DNA of 64,000 bases from Flavobacterium segetis. GTDB lineage: Bacteria > Bacteroidota > Bacteroidia > Flavobacteriales > Flavobacteriaceae. The translations under genes were made by a program, and so were the position numbers. The DNA lies in NCBI RefSeq assembly GCF_900129575.1, contig NZ_FQWE01000007.1:1-64000 (forward strand), given 5' to 3'. The notes under the pieces are model-generated. The model was not told the DNA's origin and did not search any database. It saw only the letters and a program-made list of their open reading frames with translations. Below are positions 8,831-17,157 of the stretch, in pieces (positions within the stretch are counted from its first letter, which is position 1; each line of letters begins with the position of its first letter).

Positions 8831-9051
8831 AAATAATCCGTTTTAGTCTCTTTTTGCTCCTTTAATGACAAGCGTTTTATTTTGAAATTCAGAAATTTGA
8901 TTTGTAGAATTTAAACTATAACGCTATGAAACTGACTGTTAGAATACAAAAGGTGATTTTAGAGCTAATTTGTCTGCTCTATATTTTATTGTTTGTTTAT
9001 GCGGCAGTTAGTAAGTTAATGGATTTTGAAAATTTTCAGGTGCAGTTAGGG
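8831..9051. repeat. Left ~220-bp direct repeat flanking the Panacea cassette
   Basis: This segment is nearly identical to 11091-11311, differing by a handful of substitutions and a 1-bp shift. It covers the upstream region and first 42 codons of the MauE-like gene. The match ends abruptly at 9051. The 2.04 kb between the copies holds the toxin-antitoxin-like pair. Confidence 0.9.
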
Positions 9052-9057
9052 TGCTAA
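8926..9057 (+). pseudogene. Truncated 5' copy of the MauE-like gene
   Basis: The start codon and 42 codons match the intact gene at 11186. After the shared ...FQVQLG the frame reads one cysteine and then stops at 9055-9057. It encodes only the first membrane helix and is a by-product of the event that placed the Panacea pair here. Confidence 0.85.
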
Positions 9058-9215
9058 AAGAAGAAAAAACTTATTGATTAATTGCAGGAATTTTAATCTA
9101 AACTCTTTTATACAAAAGGAATATAATTTTAAGCTAGATCAACTTTATTTACTTGCTAAAGAATAATAAGCAACGCAGTTTGAGGGTTATTATACATACT
9201 GATGTGAGTGGTGCT

Positions 9216-9758
9216 TTAATGCTTCTCTGCATCGTCATTTTCAGTTAGGTTATTTTCAGCTTTTTCCTCAAAGTCTTTATAGAATAAAGCAGCTTCATTC
9301 TTATATTGATAACTTTGATGATATAACATCAAAGTATTTAACGCAATAGAACCTTGTTGAATATAATTATCGTAATTTTTAAAATAAATTGACAAAAAAA
9401 GTATGTAAGCAGAATATCTGGAATTATCTTCTTCTATCTTTCCAATATCATTAGAAGCTGAAAAAATTAATGCATAGTCTAGACTTAAAAGATAATAAGC
9501 ATCTAAACAGGCTCTAAAAATTCCTCTTGTATGACCTGAACCAATATTTGAACGGATTTTATATTTAGTTTTTTCCGTTCCTTTATTATGTTGATAAAAT
9601 GAAATTACACAAATATTACTTTCATAAATTTCTACTTCAATAATTGTAGTAATAACATTTGTAAACTCTGGAATGAATCTATAAATTTTACGAATAATAA
9701 AGGCATCATCCCCTTTCGGTTTTCCATTCATAAGGAATACCAATCCTTTTTTAGCCAT
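9216..9758 (-). CDS. Unrecognised 180-residue partner of a Panacea-type antitoxin
   Basis: No family recognised. The protein is soluble with an acidic tail (NNLTENDDAEKH). It has a central segment, IRSNIGSGHTRGIFRACLDA, whose glycine, histidine and arginine residues could be functional. It starts 3 bases after the stop of the Panacea-domain gene, so the two are one transcript. In known Panacea toxin-antitoxin operons the second gene is a highly variable toxin. That makes this a candidate toxin by position only; no toxin fold is visible. Confidence 0.55.
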   Translation of the reverse strand: MAKKGLVFLMNGKPKGDDAFIIRKIYRFIPEFTNVITTIIEVEIYESNICVISFYQHNKGTEKTKYKIRSNIGSGHTRGIFRACLDAYYLLSLDYALIFSASNDIGKIEEDNSRYSAYILFLSIYFKNYDNYIQQGSIALNTLMLYHQSYQYKNEAALFYKDFEEKAENNLTENDDAEKH

Positions 9759-9761
9759 ATA

Positions 9762-10262
9762 CTAAAAATTAGAATAATGTCCTAAAGTGTTTTGTGTATT
9801 TACAATTGGAATTCTATTATAAAAATCTAATGTAAAATCAACAGTAGTATCTTTGTTGATAATTATATCCTTGTCACTTGGTTGATCACTTAAAAGTCCT
9901 TTTCTACTGTTTTTCCAAGGTAAATCATTATGAGTTAAATCAACTAAATCAGAACCACTTAAATGACCATAAGATTGCCATACATTGTCTAAATGATAAA
10001 GAATTAAATCATCAAAATCTAAATTTACTGCTCTGTTGTATGGAATAATTGAACTTCTTTTCATAAACTTAAAATTTGCCCAAACATCATAAACCACCGG
10101 ACCATATATCCAAGCTTGAATTCTGTCATTAAATAACATTTTGTCATTTTTAACAAAAAACCAAAGCTGTGAATAATACAGTAACTTCTGCATTTTCAGC
10201 GGACTAACACCCTTCTTGATAAAGAAAGAAGAAACGTCTAATGCTCTATAGTTTGTTTTCAT
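9762..10262 (-). CDS. Panacea/SocA-domain (DUF4065) antitoxin-like protein
   Basis: A 166-residue protein with the hallmarks of DUF4065 (Panacea): SPLKMQKLLYYSQLWFF near residue 20, RIQAWIYGPVVYDVWANFK near 48, and LSGSDLVDLTHNDLPWKNSR near 105. The family includes the proteolytic adaptor SocA, the phage-induced GepA and the antitoxins of many toxin-antitoxin pairs. It is first in a two-gene minus-strand operon with a well-matched promoter. The cassette is an insertion between direct repeats. Confidence 0.85.
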   Translation of the reverse strand: MKTNYRALDVSSFFIKKGVSPLKMQKLLYYSQLWFFVKNDKMLFNDRIQAWIYGPVVYDVWANFKFMKRSSIIPYNRAVNLDFDDLILYHLDNVWQSYGHLSGSDLVDLTHNDLPWKNSRKGLLSDQPSDKDIIINKDTTVDFTLDFYNRIPIVNTQNTLGHYSNF

Positions 10263-10294
10263 TTTAGTTTTAAATTAGCGTTTTATTGCTCGTA

Positions 10295-10323
10295 CAAAGA
10301 TACAACATATATTGAATACACAA
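10295..10323 (-). promoter_or_regulatory. Promoter of the Panacea operon
   Basis: On the minus strand a TTG (10323-10321) is followed after 18 bases by TATCTTTG (10302-10295), matching the Bacteroidota -33/-7 pattern. Transcription would start near 10288, leaving a leader of roughly 25 bases before the ATG at 10262. Confidence 0.55.
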
Positions 10324-10428
10324 CAATTTCGCGGAATACCAATAAACCACTGCTAATAAGTAAGACTTCAGGGGGTCCTATAAGGCTAGTAAGAAGTCAC
10401 TGTTAAACAGAACCAGAAGTGGTGCATA

Positions 10429-10772
10429 GGGTTATGAGTTATGGGTTATCGGTTATCGGTTATGAGTTATGAGTTACGAGTTATGAGTTATGAGTTATGA
10501 GTTATGAGTTATGAGTTATGAGTTACGAGTTATGAGTTATGAGTTATGAGTTATGAGTTATGAGTTATGAGTTATGAGTTATGAGTTATGAGTTATGGGT
10601 TATGAGTTATGGGTTATGAGTTGTGAGTTATGAGTTATGAGTTATGGGTTATGAGTTATGGGTTATGAGTTATGAGTTATGAGTTATGAGTTATGAGTTA
10701 TGAGTTATGGGTTATGGGTTATGGGTTATGAGTTATGAGTTATGAGTTATGAGTTATGAGTTATGAGTTATG
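10429..10772 (+). repeat. Near-pure heptanucleotide array (GTTATGA)n
   Basis: About 49 consecutive 7-bp units, mostly GTTATGA with interspersed GTTATGG, GTTACGA and GTTATCG. It lies inside the inserted segment, upstream of the Panacea promoter. Its homogeneity suggests recent expansion compared with the mixed arrays elsewhere. Confidence 0.95.
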
Positions 10773-11054
10773 ATACCTGCTAAACAAGCAAAATAATACG
10801 ACAGAAAAGTACATAGTAACGTAACGAATAGTAGTATCATCTAATAAAGATAAGAATTAGAACTAGAGTAATATGTAACAAAATACGTCTTGATTACAAA
10901 TATTGACCGCAGATTCGCAAATTATCACTTGTAATTGTTTTAAATATGGCGGATTTTCAGTGTGAGATTTTTTATAAGCTAATGCGTAGTGTACTGAAAT
11001 CACATTATTTTAAACTCTATTTGAGAACAAAAAAAAACAGATTGTGAAGGAAGC

Positions 11055-11087
11055 AAACCTGACAGGTTTTTAAAACCTGTCAGGTTT
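11055..11087. repeat. Perfect palindrome (AACCTGACAGG type)
   Basis: AAACCTGACAGGTTTT meets its exact complement over 33 bases, directly left of the right-hand 220-bp direct repeat. A weaker palindrome of similar design (AAACCCTGGCAGGGTT, 8787-8802) precedes the left-hand repeat. This is a common REP-like intergenic hairpin in Bacteroidota. Confidence 0.75.
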
Positions 11088-11090
11088 AGA

Positions 11091-11311
11091 AATAATCCGT
11101 TTTAGTCTCTTTTTGCTCCCGTAATGACAAGCACTTTTATTTTTAAATTCAGAAATTTGATTTATAGAATTTAAACTATAACGCTATGAAACTGACTGTT
11201 AGAATACAAAAGGTGATTTTAGAGCTAATTTGTCTGCTCTATATTTTATTATTTGTTTATGCGGCAGTTAGTAAGTTAATGGATTTTGAAAATTTTCAGG
11301 TGCAGCTGGGG
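11091..11311. repeat. Right ~220-bp direct repeat flanking the Panacea cassette
   Basis: The partner of 8831-9051. Here the repeat runs on into the intact MauE-like reading frame, so this is the junction with the functional gene. The matched segment includes its upstream region and start codon at 11186. Confidence 0.9.
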
Positions 11312-12712
11312 CAATCTCCATTGTTGAGTGCTTTTGCTGGTTGGCTTTCCTGGGTGGTACCAATTGTAGAACTTATAATTGTGTTACTGCTGGTTTTTCC
11401 AAAATTTCGTCTTGCGGCGCTTCTTGCTGCTTTTAGTTTGATGATTATGTTCACTACCTATATCGTAATCATTTTAAATTTCAGCTCCTTTGTTCCTTGT
11501 TCCTGTGGCGGTATTTTGGAGAAGATGGGTTGGACGGAGCACTTATTTTTTAATATTGCATTTACTGTAATGGCTTTAGTCGGAGTTGTTTTACATCATA
11601 GAAACTTCGAAATCAGTCCTGCACAAACTTATATTTTAAACATAGGTAATGCTTCTATTACAAAGCTTTTATTAGTTACTGGCGGTATAAGTGTTGTCTT
11701 CATTATAAGCCTTTATCTGTTATCCGAAAATGAAATACACCGAAACAATAGCTTCATTCGCAGCTATCCACATCATCCCGTAGCGATGATAAAAGGCTAC
11801 AATATAAAATACAATTCCTACTATATCGCAGGCGTTGCTAATGGTCGAATTTATTTAGGAAATACGACCGCACCGAGACAAATCCTAGCTATTGATACTT
11901 TATTGACGGATGCCAAAACTTTAAGAATTAAAGTTGAGGGCAAACAAGACTACCCATTTAAATCTGTGCAAGTACGCGTTAAACCTCCTTATTTTTATCT
12001 AGTCGATGGAACTATTCCAGTAATTTACAGAGGTAAAATTAGTGATTGGAGTGCCAATCGTTTGACAAATATCAAAAAATACTTTTCTGCTTTTGAACCT
12101 ATTGATTCAACCCTATTTGCAATTAGGAGTATTGATACAGCAGAGAGCCTAAACATTCTAGGAACTCTAAATACAGCCAAGCCTAATGCTTTCAAACAAG
12201 TATCAGGCATGTTAGAAAAAAGGATTGATGGCATTTTCGACACTGATGGGAAGCTGCTTTATAATTACCAATTAAAAAAGATGATTTATGTCTATTACTA
12301 TCGAAACCAAGCGGTAATTTCCAATTCTGATTTGAAAACATTTCAGAAACTAAAAACGATAGATACGGTGAGCCAAGTTCCGATTCAGTTCGCTTACCTA
12401 CATACAACAGGAGAAAAGAAATTTGCCAAGCAACCTCCTATGATTCAACAAGGAGCTGCCACATATGGGAAGTACTTGTTTTCAATGTCAAACCGCTTAG
12501 GAAAGTTTGAAGCAGAATCAATGTTGAAAGATGCTTCCATTGTTGATGTTTATGATTTGCAAAAGAGTACCTATGAATTTAGTTTCTATCTGTATAATTA
12601 TAAGAATGAAAAGGTGGAAAACTTTCAAATTTATAAGAACCTATTAATTGGAATTACAAAACATTTTATAGTAATCTATAGGCTCAAGAGCAGCCACTTT
12701 AATTTACATTAG
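11186..12712 (+). CDS. MauE/DoxX-type redox membrane protein with long periplasmic domain
   Basis: A 508-residue protein. The first ~140 residues form four membrane helices of the MauE/DoxX type with a Cys-x-Cys pair (FVPCSCGG, C105 and C107) at the end of helix 3. A fifth helix is near 160-178. The remaining ~320 residues appear extracytoplasmic and beta-rich and are not recognised. MauE-like proteins take part in disulfide or quinone redox chemistry in the periplasm. A small secreted four-cysteine protein is encoded 112 bases downstream on the same strand, suggesting the pair work together. The start is fixed by the 5' duplication, which shares the same ATG. Confidence 0.8.
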   Translation: MKLTVRIQKVILELICLLYILLFVYAAVSKLMDFENFQVQLGQSPLLSAFAGWLSWVVPIVELIIVLLLVFPKFRLAALLAAFSLMIMFTTYIVIILNFSSFVPCSCGGILEKMGWTEHLFFNIAFTVMALVGVVLHHRNFEISPAQTYILNIGNASITKLLLVTGGISVVFIISLYLLSENEIHRNNSFIRSYPHHPVAMIKGYNIKYNSYYIAGVANGRIYLGNTTAPRQILAIDTLLTDAKTLRIKVEGKQDYPFKSVQVRVKPPYFYLVDGTIPVIYRGKISDWSANRLTNIKKYFSAFEPIDSTLFAIRSIDTAESLNILGTLNTAKPNAFKQVSGMLEKRIDGIFDTDGKLLYNYQLKKMIYVYYYRNQAVISNSDLKTFQKLKTIDTVSQVPIQFAYLHTTGEKKFAKQPPMIQQGAATYGKYLFSMSNRLGKFEAESMLKDASIVDVYDLQKSTYEFSFYLYNYKNEKVENFQIYKNLLIGITKHFIVIYRLKSSHFNLH

Positions 12713-12824
12713 TTGAATGAATACTCATTGACAATATTATTATTTTATGAAATACCGGGCCTGGTTCAGGGGAAGATCGAAAACCTGTAAACAGAGTAGA
12801 TCAAAATATTTTAAATTTAATATT

Positions 12825-13097
12825 ATGAACACTAAAAATTTTAAAATCGGATTTCCGGTGGCAGCAGTTGTGTTAGCTATCGCAGGTGCCTTTGCTTCAC
12901 AAGCAGCGCCTAAAAGCACATTGGCGACCAAAATTGGTTATTTGGACACACCTAGTCCTTGTCTAGAAGCAAGGGAATGCAGTGATATCAACAATGGAAT
13001 TGTTTGTACTTACATGTGGCAGGGCAGCAATCATCAAGCCTTTGGAAAAAATCTAACCGGCAGCCAGTGTGCGGTTACTCTTTACAAGAAACCGTAA
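12825..13097 (+). CDS. DUF6520-type small secreted cysteine-containing protein
   Basis: A 90-residue protein. The ATG at 12825 is preferred over an in-frame ATG at 12747 because it puts a clean signal peptide (MNTKNFKIGFPVAAVVLAIA, cut after the following GAFASQA) at the N-terminus. The mature part has four cysteines (SPC, REC, IVC, SQC) and ends in CAVTLYKKP. The pattern matches the DUF6520 family of Bacteroidota, whose role is unknown. It follows the MauE-like redox gene and precedes a bidirectional terminator shared with the convergent peptidase operon. Confidence 0.8.
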   Translation: MNTKNFKIGFPVAAVVLAIAGAFASQAAPKSTLATKIGYLDTPSPCLEARECSDINNGIVCTYMWQGSNHQAFGKNLTGSQCAVTLYKKP

Positions 13098-13111
13098 TTT
13101 TTTACAGTGAT

Positions 13112-13140
13112 AAGGTGTCCATTAATGGGACACCTTATTT
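13112..13140. terminator. Bidirectional terminator between DUF6520 and S9 peptidase genes
   Basis: The stem AAGGTGTCC pairs with GGACACCTT around a short ATTAATG loop, with T-rich flank on the plus side and A/T-rich sequence on the other. It sits between two convergent stop codons. Confidence 0.8.
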
Positions 13141-13147
13141 TTAATTT

Positions 13148-15736
13148 TTACAAATTTTTTAAGTGAAGATCAAACCACCTTTTAATTTCGAAATATAGAT
13201 TTTTCTTGTTTTCGGGATTTGTTAATACGTGATCCTCATTAGGATAAACCAAAAGACGACTTTTTTTTCCTAACCGCCAAAGTGCAATTTGTAATTTTGT
13301 ACTATTAGTTGGATTTACCATATGATCTTCTTCCCCCGTCCACAACAGTACTGGTGTACTGATTTTTTCAACTTGCAGTATTGGAGAATTTTTTAAAAAT
13401 TCTCTAGTATAAAAAGGTGATTTTATACGAAACTGCTGATCTTCATAGCGCCAAATGTTCGATTGTCCATTACCATCCAGCATTAAATATGCGCTTACAA
13501 TATCTGTTACTGGAGCACCAGCCACAGCCGCTTTGAACATGTCAGTCTGCGTTATAATGTAGGCGGTTTCATACCCACCAAAGGAGTGTCCCATTAGTCC
13601 AATTTTTTCCCTATCGACCGTGCCACTTTCAATAACTTTTTCGACAGCAGCCTTAACGCATTTTAATGCAGAATCGCCAGGATCATTTACTGTATACGCT
13701 ATATCGGGTAATAATACAAAGTAGCCTTCGGCAGTAAAATTTGCTATATTTAATCCGTTTCCTGATTGAAACGATGGCTCCACATATTCATGCAATTCTT
13801 GAGCTCTCCTGCTGTAAATGTGCACGATCATCGGGTATTTCAATCCTGATTGATAGTTTGCGGGATAAAACAAAGCACCTTTTAATTCTTTTCCCTCTGG
13901 TGTACTGTACCTTATCAGTTCAGATTTTCCCCAATAAAAATTCTTTTGCTGGTCATTCGTTTCAATAATGACTTTTTCTTGTCCTGATCTATTAATCAAG
14001 ACAAGTGCCGGAGGAGTATCAAAACTTTCTTCTCGGAATAAATAATTTTTATTGTCTTTAGACTTTTCAATAAAGATTATTTTCTTATTTTTCTCTACTA
14101 AAGACCTCAGGTTCCTATTTGTCCATAAGCTTAGACCTTCATCAAGCGATTCATTATTTACGCTATGCAAAAGCAAACCATCGTCTAAATTAAAGGACTT
14201 AGTAAGAAAGAAGAAAGTGTCAGCTTGGTAATTATACAAGCTTCCTTCTTCTGCAATACGGTAAGTCACATTCTGTTTTCGTCCCTCAGTAATTTTTTTA
14301 GTGGTTATTCCGTCTGGCGACAGTAGCCAAATATCAAACTTGTCATAAATAATCAAGTATTCATCACTTTTAGACCAGCCAGGATTACCATACGCAGGAG
14401 GAATACCTGATTCATCATATTCAGTATCATAAAACGGAATATTGAGCGATTCTGTGAGGCATGTATGCCGTTTAGAAGCTATATTATATGTCCACCAATT
14501 GTTATTTTTAAAATAGCAGACAAATTTTCCGGTGGGAGAAACTGTTGTCACAGCCATATCTAATAATTGTTTTTTAACCACTAATTCTACTTTTCCAGTG
14601 AGAAGATTTTTGATATATACATCAATATATTCACCGCCATATTTATGTCGTGGTAGGTACTCATCCATCCGGAAGACTAGTGCATTATTTTGATATCCCG
14701 TTGGAACGGCATTGGTAAAGTGGGCGTCTTCAACTTTTTTTATTTCTCCTGAATTAATATGCCAAACAGAGCAGCTTACCTCCTCGCTTGATGGCTGTCT
14801 TGATGGTGGTACTTTTGCATCATCAGTATTCCAAATTTGTACATCAGATTCTCCTGCTAAATGCTCGTTATACTGTTCCCTATTTTTTATGTCAAAGAAA
14901 ACCTTTTCATTAGCTGATGAAATAAATAATCTGGATAAAGGAATGTAGCTCCTTTGAGTTAAGGAATCTAGATACTGAGGCGGAGGCGTTTTTAGTATAA
15001 TTTTTTTTCCAAAACCTGTACAGTAGTATATTTTATGTTCTTTCAGCGAGTTCTCATTATTGCTTATTTCTTCAAAAAAAGCAAATCCTTTACCGGTTTC
15101 ATCCCAAGCTATCCCCATATAAGTATTTTCGGAGGAAGCTATAATTTTCTGCTCCTGCAATGAATTTTGCAACGAGTATATTTTGACAGCCGTACTATTA
15201 TTTATTTCGCTAACAACTGCTAACAAGCCTGAATCAGGACTAAGTTTGAATTCATTTACATTTTGAACGGTATAGCTCTGATCTGATTTCAGGTCTTTAA
15301 TCCAAAGCAGTTGTTTTTCATCGGTATTTTGAACGCCTATTACATAACGTCCGTGAGCTGCAAAAAGGTATTTGCTTATTTTTGGAAAACTTTGTTGTTT
15401 TCCAGTTTCCAGATTCAATATTTTGAGCGTGTCTGCCACGTTACAGCCAAACCATTTGCCATCCTTCGAAATTGTACCATTTGCACCAGCTGAAAATAGG
15501 TATGTATAGTTCGTAATGGCGTTCTTCAGGAATAAAGTATCTTTTTTATCTCCATAATTCAAGGTATAGGACACCCATTTTCCGTCATGGGATACTGTTC
15601 CTGGATAGATAGTGCTCCATAAATTATAATCTGCAGGCTGCAGTTTTCTTTTTACCTGTGCAGCGGTCTTCATCATCATTCCTAAACTCATTATGAGAAT
15701 AAGTAAAATGGGTGCTATTTTAGTTTTTGATTTCAT
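13148..15736 (-). CDS. S9-family prolyl-oligopeptidase-like secreted peptidase
   Basis: An 862-residue protein with a signal peptide (cut near KTAAQ) and a beta-propeller-like N-terminal half. The C-terminal alpha/beta hydrolase domain carries the triad: serine ~718 in GLMGHSFGGYE, aspartate ~804 in WTGEEDHMV, and histidine ~836 in YPNEDHVLT. It is the last gene of a susC-susD-peptidase operon, 10 bases after susD. A periplasmic or surface peptidase paired with a SusCD importer implies uptake of peptides or protein fragments rather than glycans. Confidence 0.9.
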   Translation of the reverse strand: MKSKTKIAPILLILIMSLGMMMKTAAQVKRKLQPADYNLWSTIYPGTVSHDGKWVSYTLNYGDKKDTLFLKNAITNYTYLFSAGANGTISKDGKWFGCNVADTLKILNLETGKQQSFPKISKYLFAAHGRYVIGVQNTDEKQLLWIKDLKSDQSYTVQNVNEFKLSPDSGLLAVVSEINNSTAVKIYSLQNSLQEQKIIASSENTYMGIAWDETGKGFAFFEEISNNENSLKEHKIYYCTGFGKKIILKTPPPQYLDSLTQRSYIPLSRLFISSANEKVFFDIKNREQYNEHLAGESDVQIWNTDDAKVPPSRQPSSEEVSCSVWHINSGEIKKVEDAHFTNAVPTGYQNNALVFRMDEYLPRHKYGGEYIDVYIKNLLTGKVELVVKKQLLDMAVTTVSPTGKFVCYFKNNNWWTYNIASKRHTCLTESLNIPFYDTEYDESGIPPAYGNPGWSKSDEYLIIYDKFDIWLLSPDGITTKKITEGRKQNVTYRIAEEGSLYNYQADTFFFLTKSFNLDDGLLLHSVNNESLDEGLSLWTNRNLRSLVEKNKKIIFIEKSKDNKNYLFREESFDTPPALVLINRSGQEKVIIETNDQQKNFYWGKSELIRYSTPEGKELKGALFYPANYQSGLKYPMIVHIYSRRAQELHEYVEPSFQSGNGLNIANFTAEGYFVLLPDIAYTVNDPGDSALKCVKAAVEKVIESGTVDREKIGLMGHSFGGYETAYIITQTDMFKAAVAGAPVTDIVSAYLMLDGNGQSNIWRYEDQQFRIKSPFYTREFLKNSPILQVEKISTPVLLWTGEEDHMVNPTNSTKLQIALWRLGKKSRLLVYPNEDHVLTNPENKKNLYFEIKRWFDLHLKNL

Positions 15737-15746
15737 TTCTAGTTTT

Positions 15747-17141
15747 TTAGTACCCGGGATTTTGAGGAAGAAGATTCTGATTTAAAAGTAATTCTGATTG
15801 TGGCAACGGCCAAAGCACATCCGTACTATTCCAACCTGTTTTACGTGTTTGAAGTACTTCATTTATTACTCCAAAGCGCTTGAGATCAAACCATCGGTGT
15901 CCCAGTTCTGTAAAAAGTTCCACCTGTCTCTCCTTTAAAATAGCCTGCAATAATTCTGGTTGGGTAACTGCCGGCGTATCGGACAGACCTGCCCTGTGTC
16001 TGATTTTATTCAAGTCTTCTTGCGCCCCTGAAATATTCCCCAAATGTGTTCTGGCTTCGGCTCTTATCAAATAAATTTCTTCTAAGCGGAACAATATGGA
16101 ATATTCACGTGATGACCCCGTATTGTTGTTTTCTTTGTATTTATTGGCAAAATACCATCTGTCCAAACCGTCACTTACAGTTCCGACCCAGTGATCTCTG
16201 CGCAAATCTTCCGGTTCAAAGGATTCGATTAAAGAATTATTTAGCCCACTTACAGGGGGAGGACCCGTTAGAAAGATAAAACTTTGGGCTTCAAATGTGT
16301 TATTTCCCGAAAATTGAGGTATAAGTTGCCAGATGGTACCTGGACTGTCTTTAAGAAATACTTTATCTATATCATCTACCCACTCATATAATGAGGTATT
16401 ATTAATTATCGAATTAGCTTCTGCTTCTGCAGCCCCCCAATTTTCAGTATAGAGATTTACCCTTGCCAAGAGTGCTTTGGCAACGCTCTTATTGGGACGC
16501 ACTCTTTCGTCGCTGGGGTATTCATCAGGCATTAATAATTTTGCGTTTTCTAAATCTTCAATAATTAAACTGTACAATTCAGCAGGAGCTTTTTTAACTA
16601 TCGTTGAGTTTAGTCTGAAATCAGTAGTAGTTACATACGGAATATTGCCAAACAGATTTACGAGATAAAAATGAAGATATGCCCGAAGAAATAATGCTTC
16701 GCCAATTAGTTGTCCTTTCTCATTTGGTAGAATACCTGTAGATACAGTTACACCTTCGATGATTGCATTCGATGCATAAATTAAATTATAGGTATTATTC
16801 CATATTTCAGAAATGGTACTATTTGTAGGAAGTACAACATTTTTATAAAATGCCTCTTCCCGCTGTCCATCAATACCATAATAATTTAGTTCATCAGCAT
16901 AATTTCCTAAAAGATTCGAAATACCATTAAAGTTCCCTGTAACCAGCACATTACTCTGCATTTTCATGTAGTTATTTACAAGAGCCGCCTGCGCTGTTGC
17001 TCTATCTTTAAAAACATTTTCGGCTGTTAATTGTGAATTAGGAATCTCTATGTCCACAAAACTTTCGCAACTTATAAACATTATCAGTCCGATAACAGTT
17101 GCAATTAAAAAGACGATTCTCCTCTTTGCTATATTTTTCAT
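15747..17141 (-). CDS. SusD/RagB-type outer-membrane lipoprotein
   Basis: 464 residues with a lipoprotein signal (IGLIMFISC, Cys25). The SusD/RagB pattern includes NVFKDRATAQAALVNNYMKM near the N-terminus, the TPR-like EALFLRAYLHFYLVNLFGN, and the C-terminal ELGHRWFDLKRFG. It is the surface lid of a SusC/SusD transporter. It lies 16 bases after the susC gene and before an S9 peptidase, resembling the RagAB peptide-import arrangement. Confidence 0.92.
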   Translation of the reverse strand: MKNIAKRRIVFLIATVIGLIMFISCESFVDIEIPNSQLTAENVFKDRATAQAALVNNYMKMQSNVLVTGNFNGISNLLGNYADELNYYGIDGQREEAFYKNVVLPTNSTISEIWNNTYNLIYASNAIIEGVTVSTGILPNEKGQLIGEALFLRAYLHFYLVNLFGNIPYVTTTDFRLNSTIVKKAPAELYSLIIEDLENAKLLMPDEYPSDERVRPNKSVAKALLARVNLYTENWGAAEAEANSIINNTSLYEWVDDIDKVFLKDSPGTIWQLIPQFSGNNTFEAQSFIFLTGPPPVSGLNNSLIESFEPEDLRRDHWVGTVSDGLDRWYFANKYKENNNTGSSREYSILFRLEEIYLIRAEARTHLGNISGAQEDLNKIRHRAGLSDTPAVTQPELLQAILKERQVELFTELGHRWFDLKRFGVINEVLQTRKTGWNSTDVLWPLPQSELLLNQNLLPQNPGY

Positions 17142-17157
17142 GTTATTATTTTTTAGA

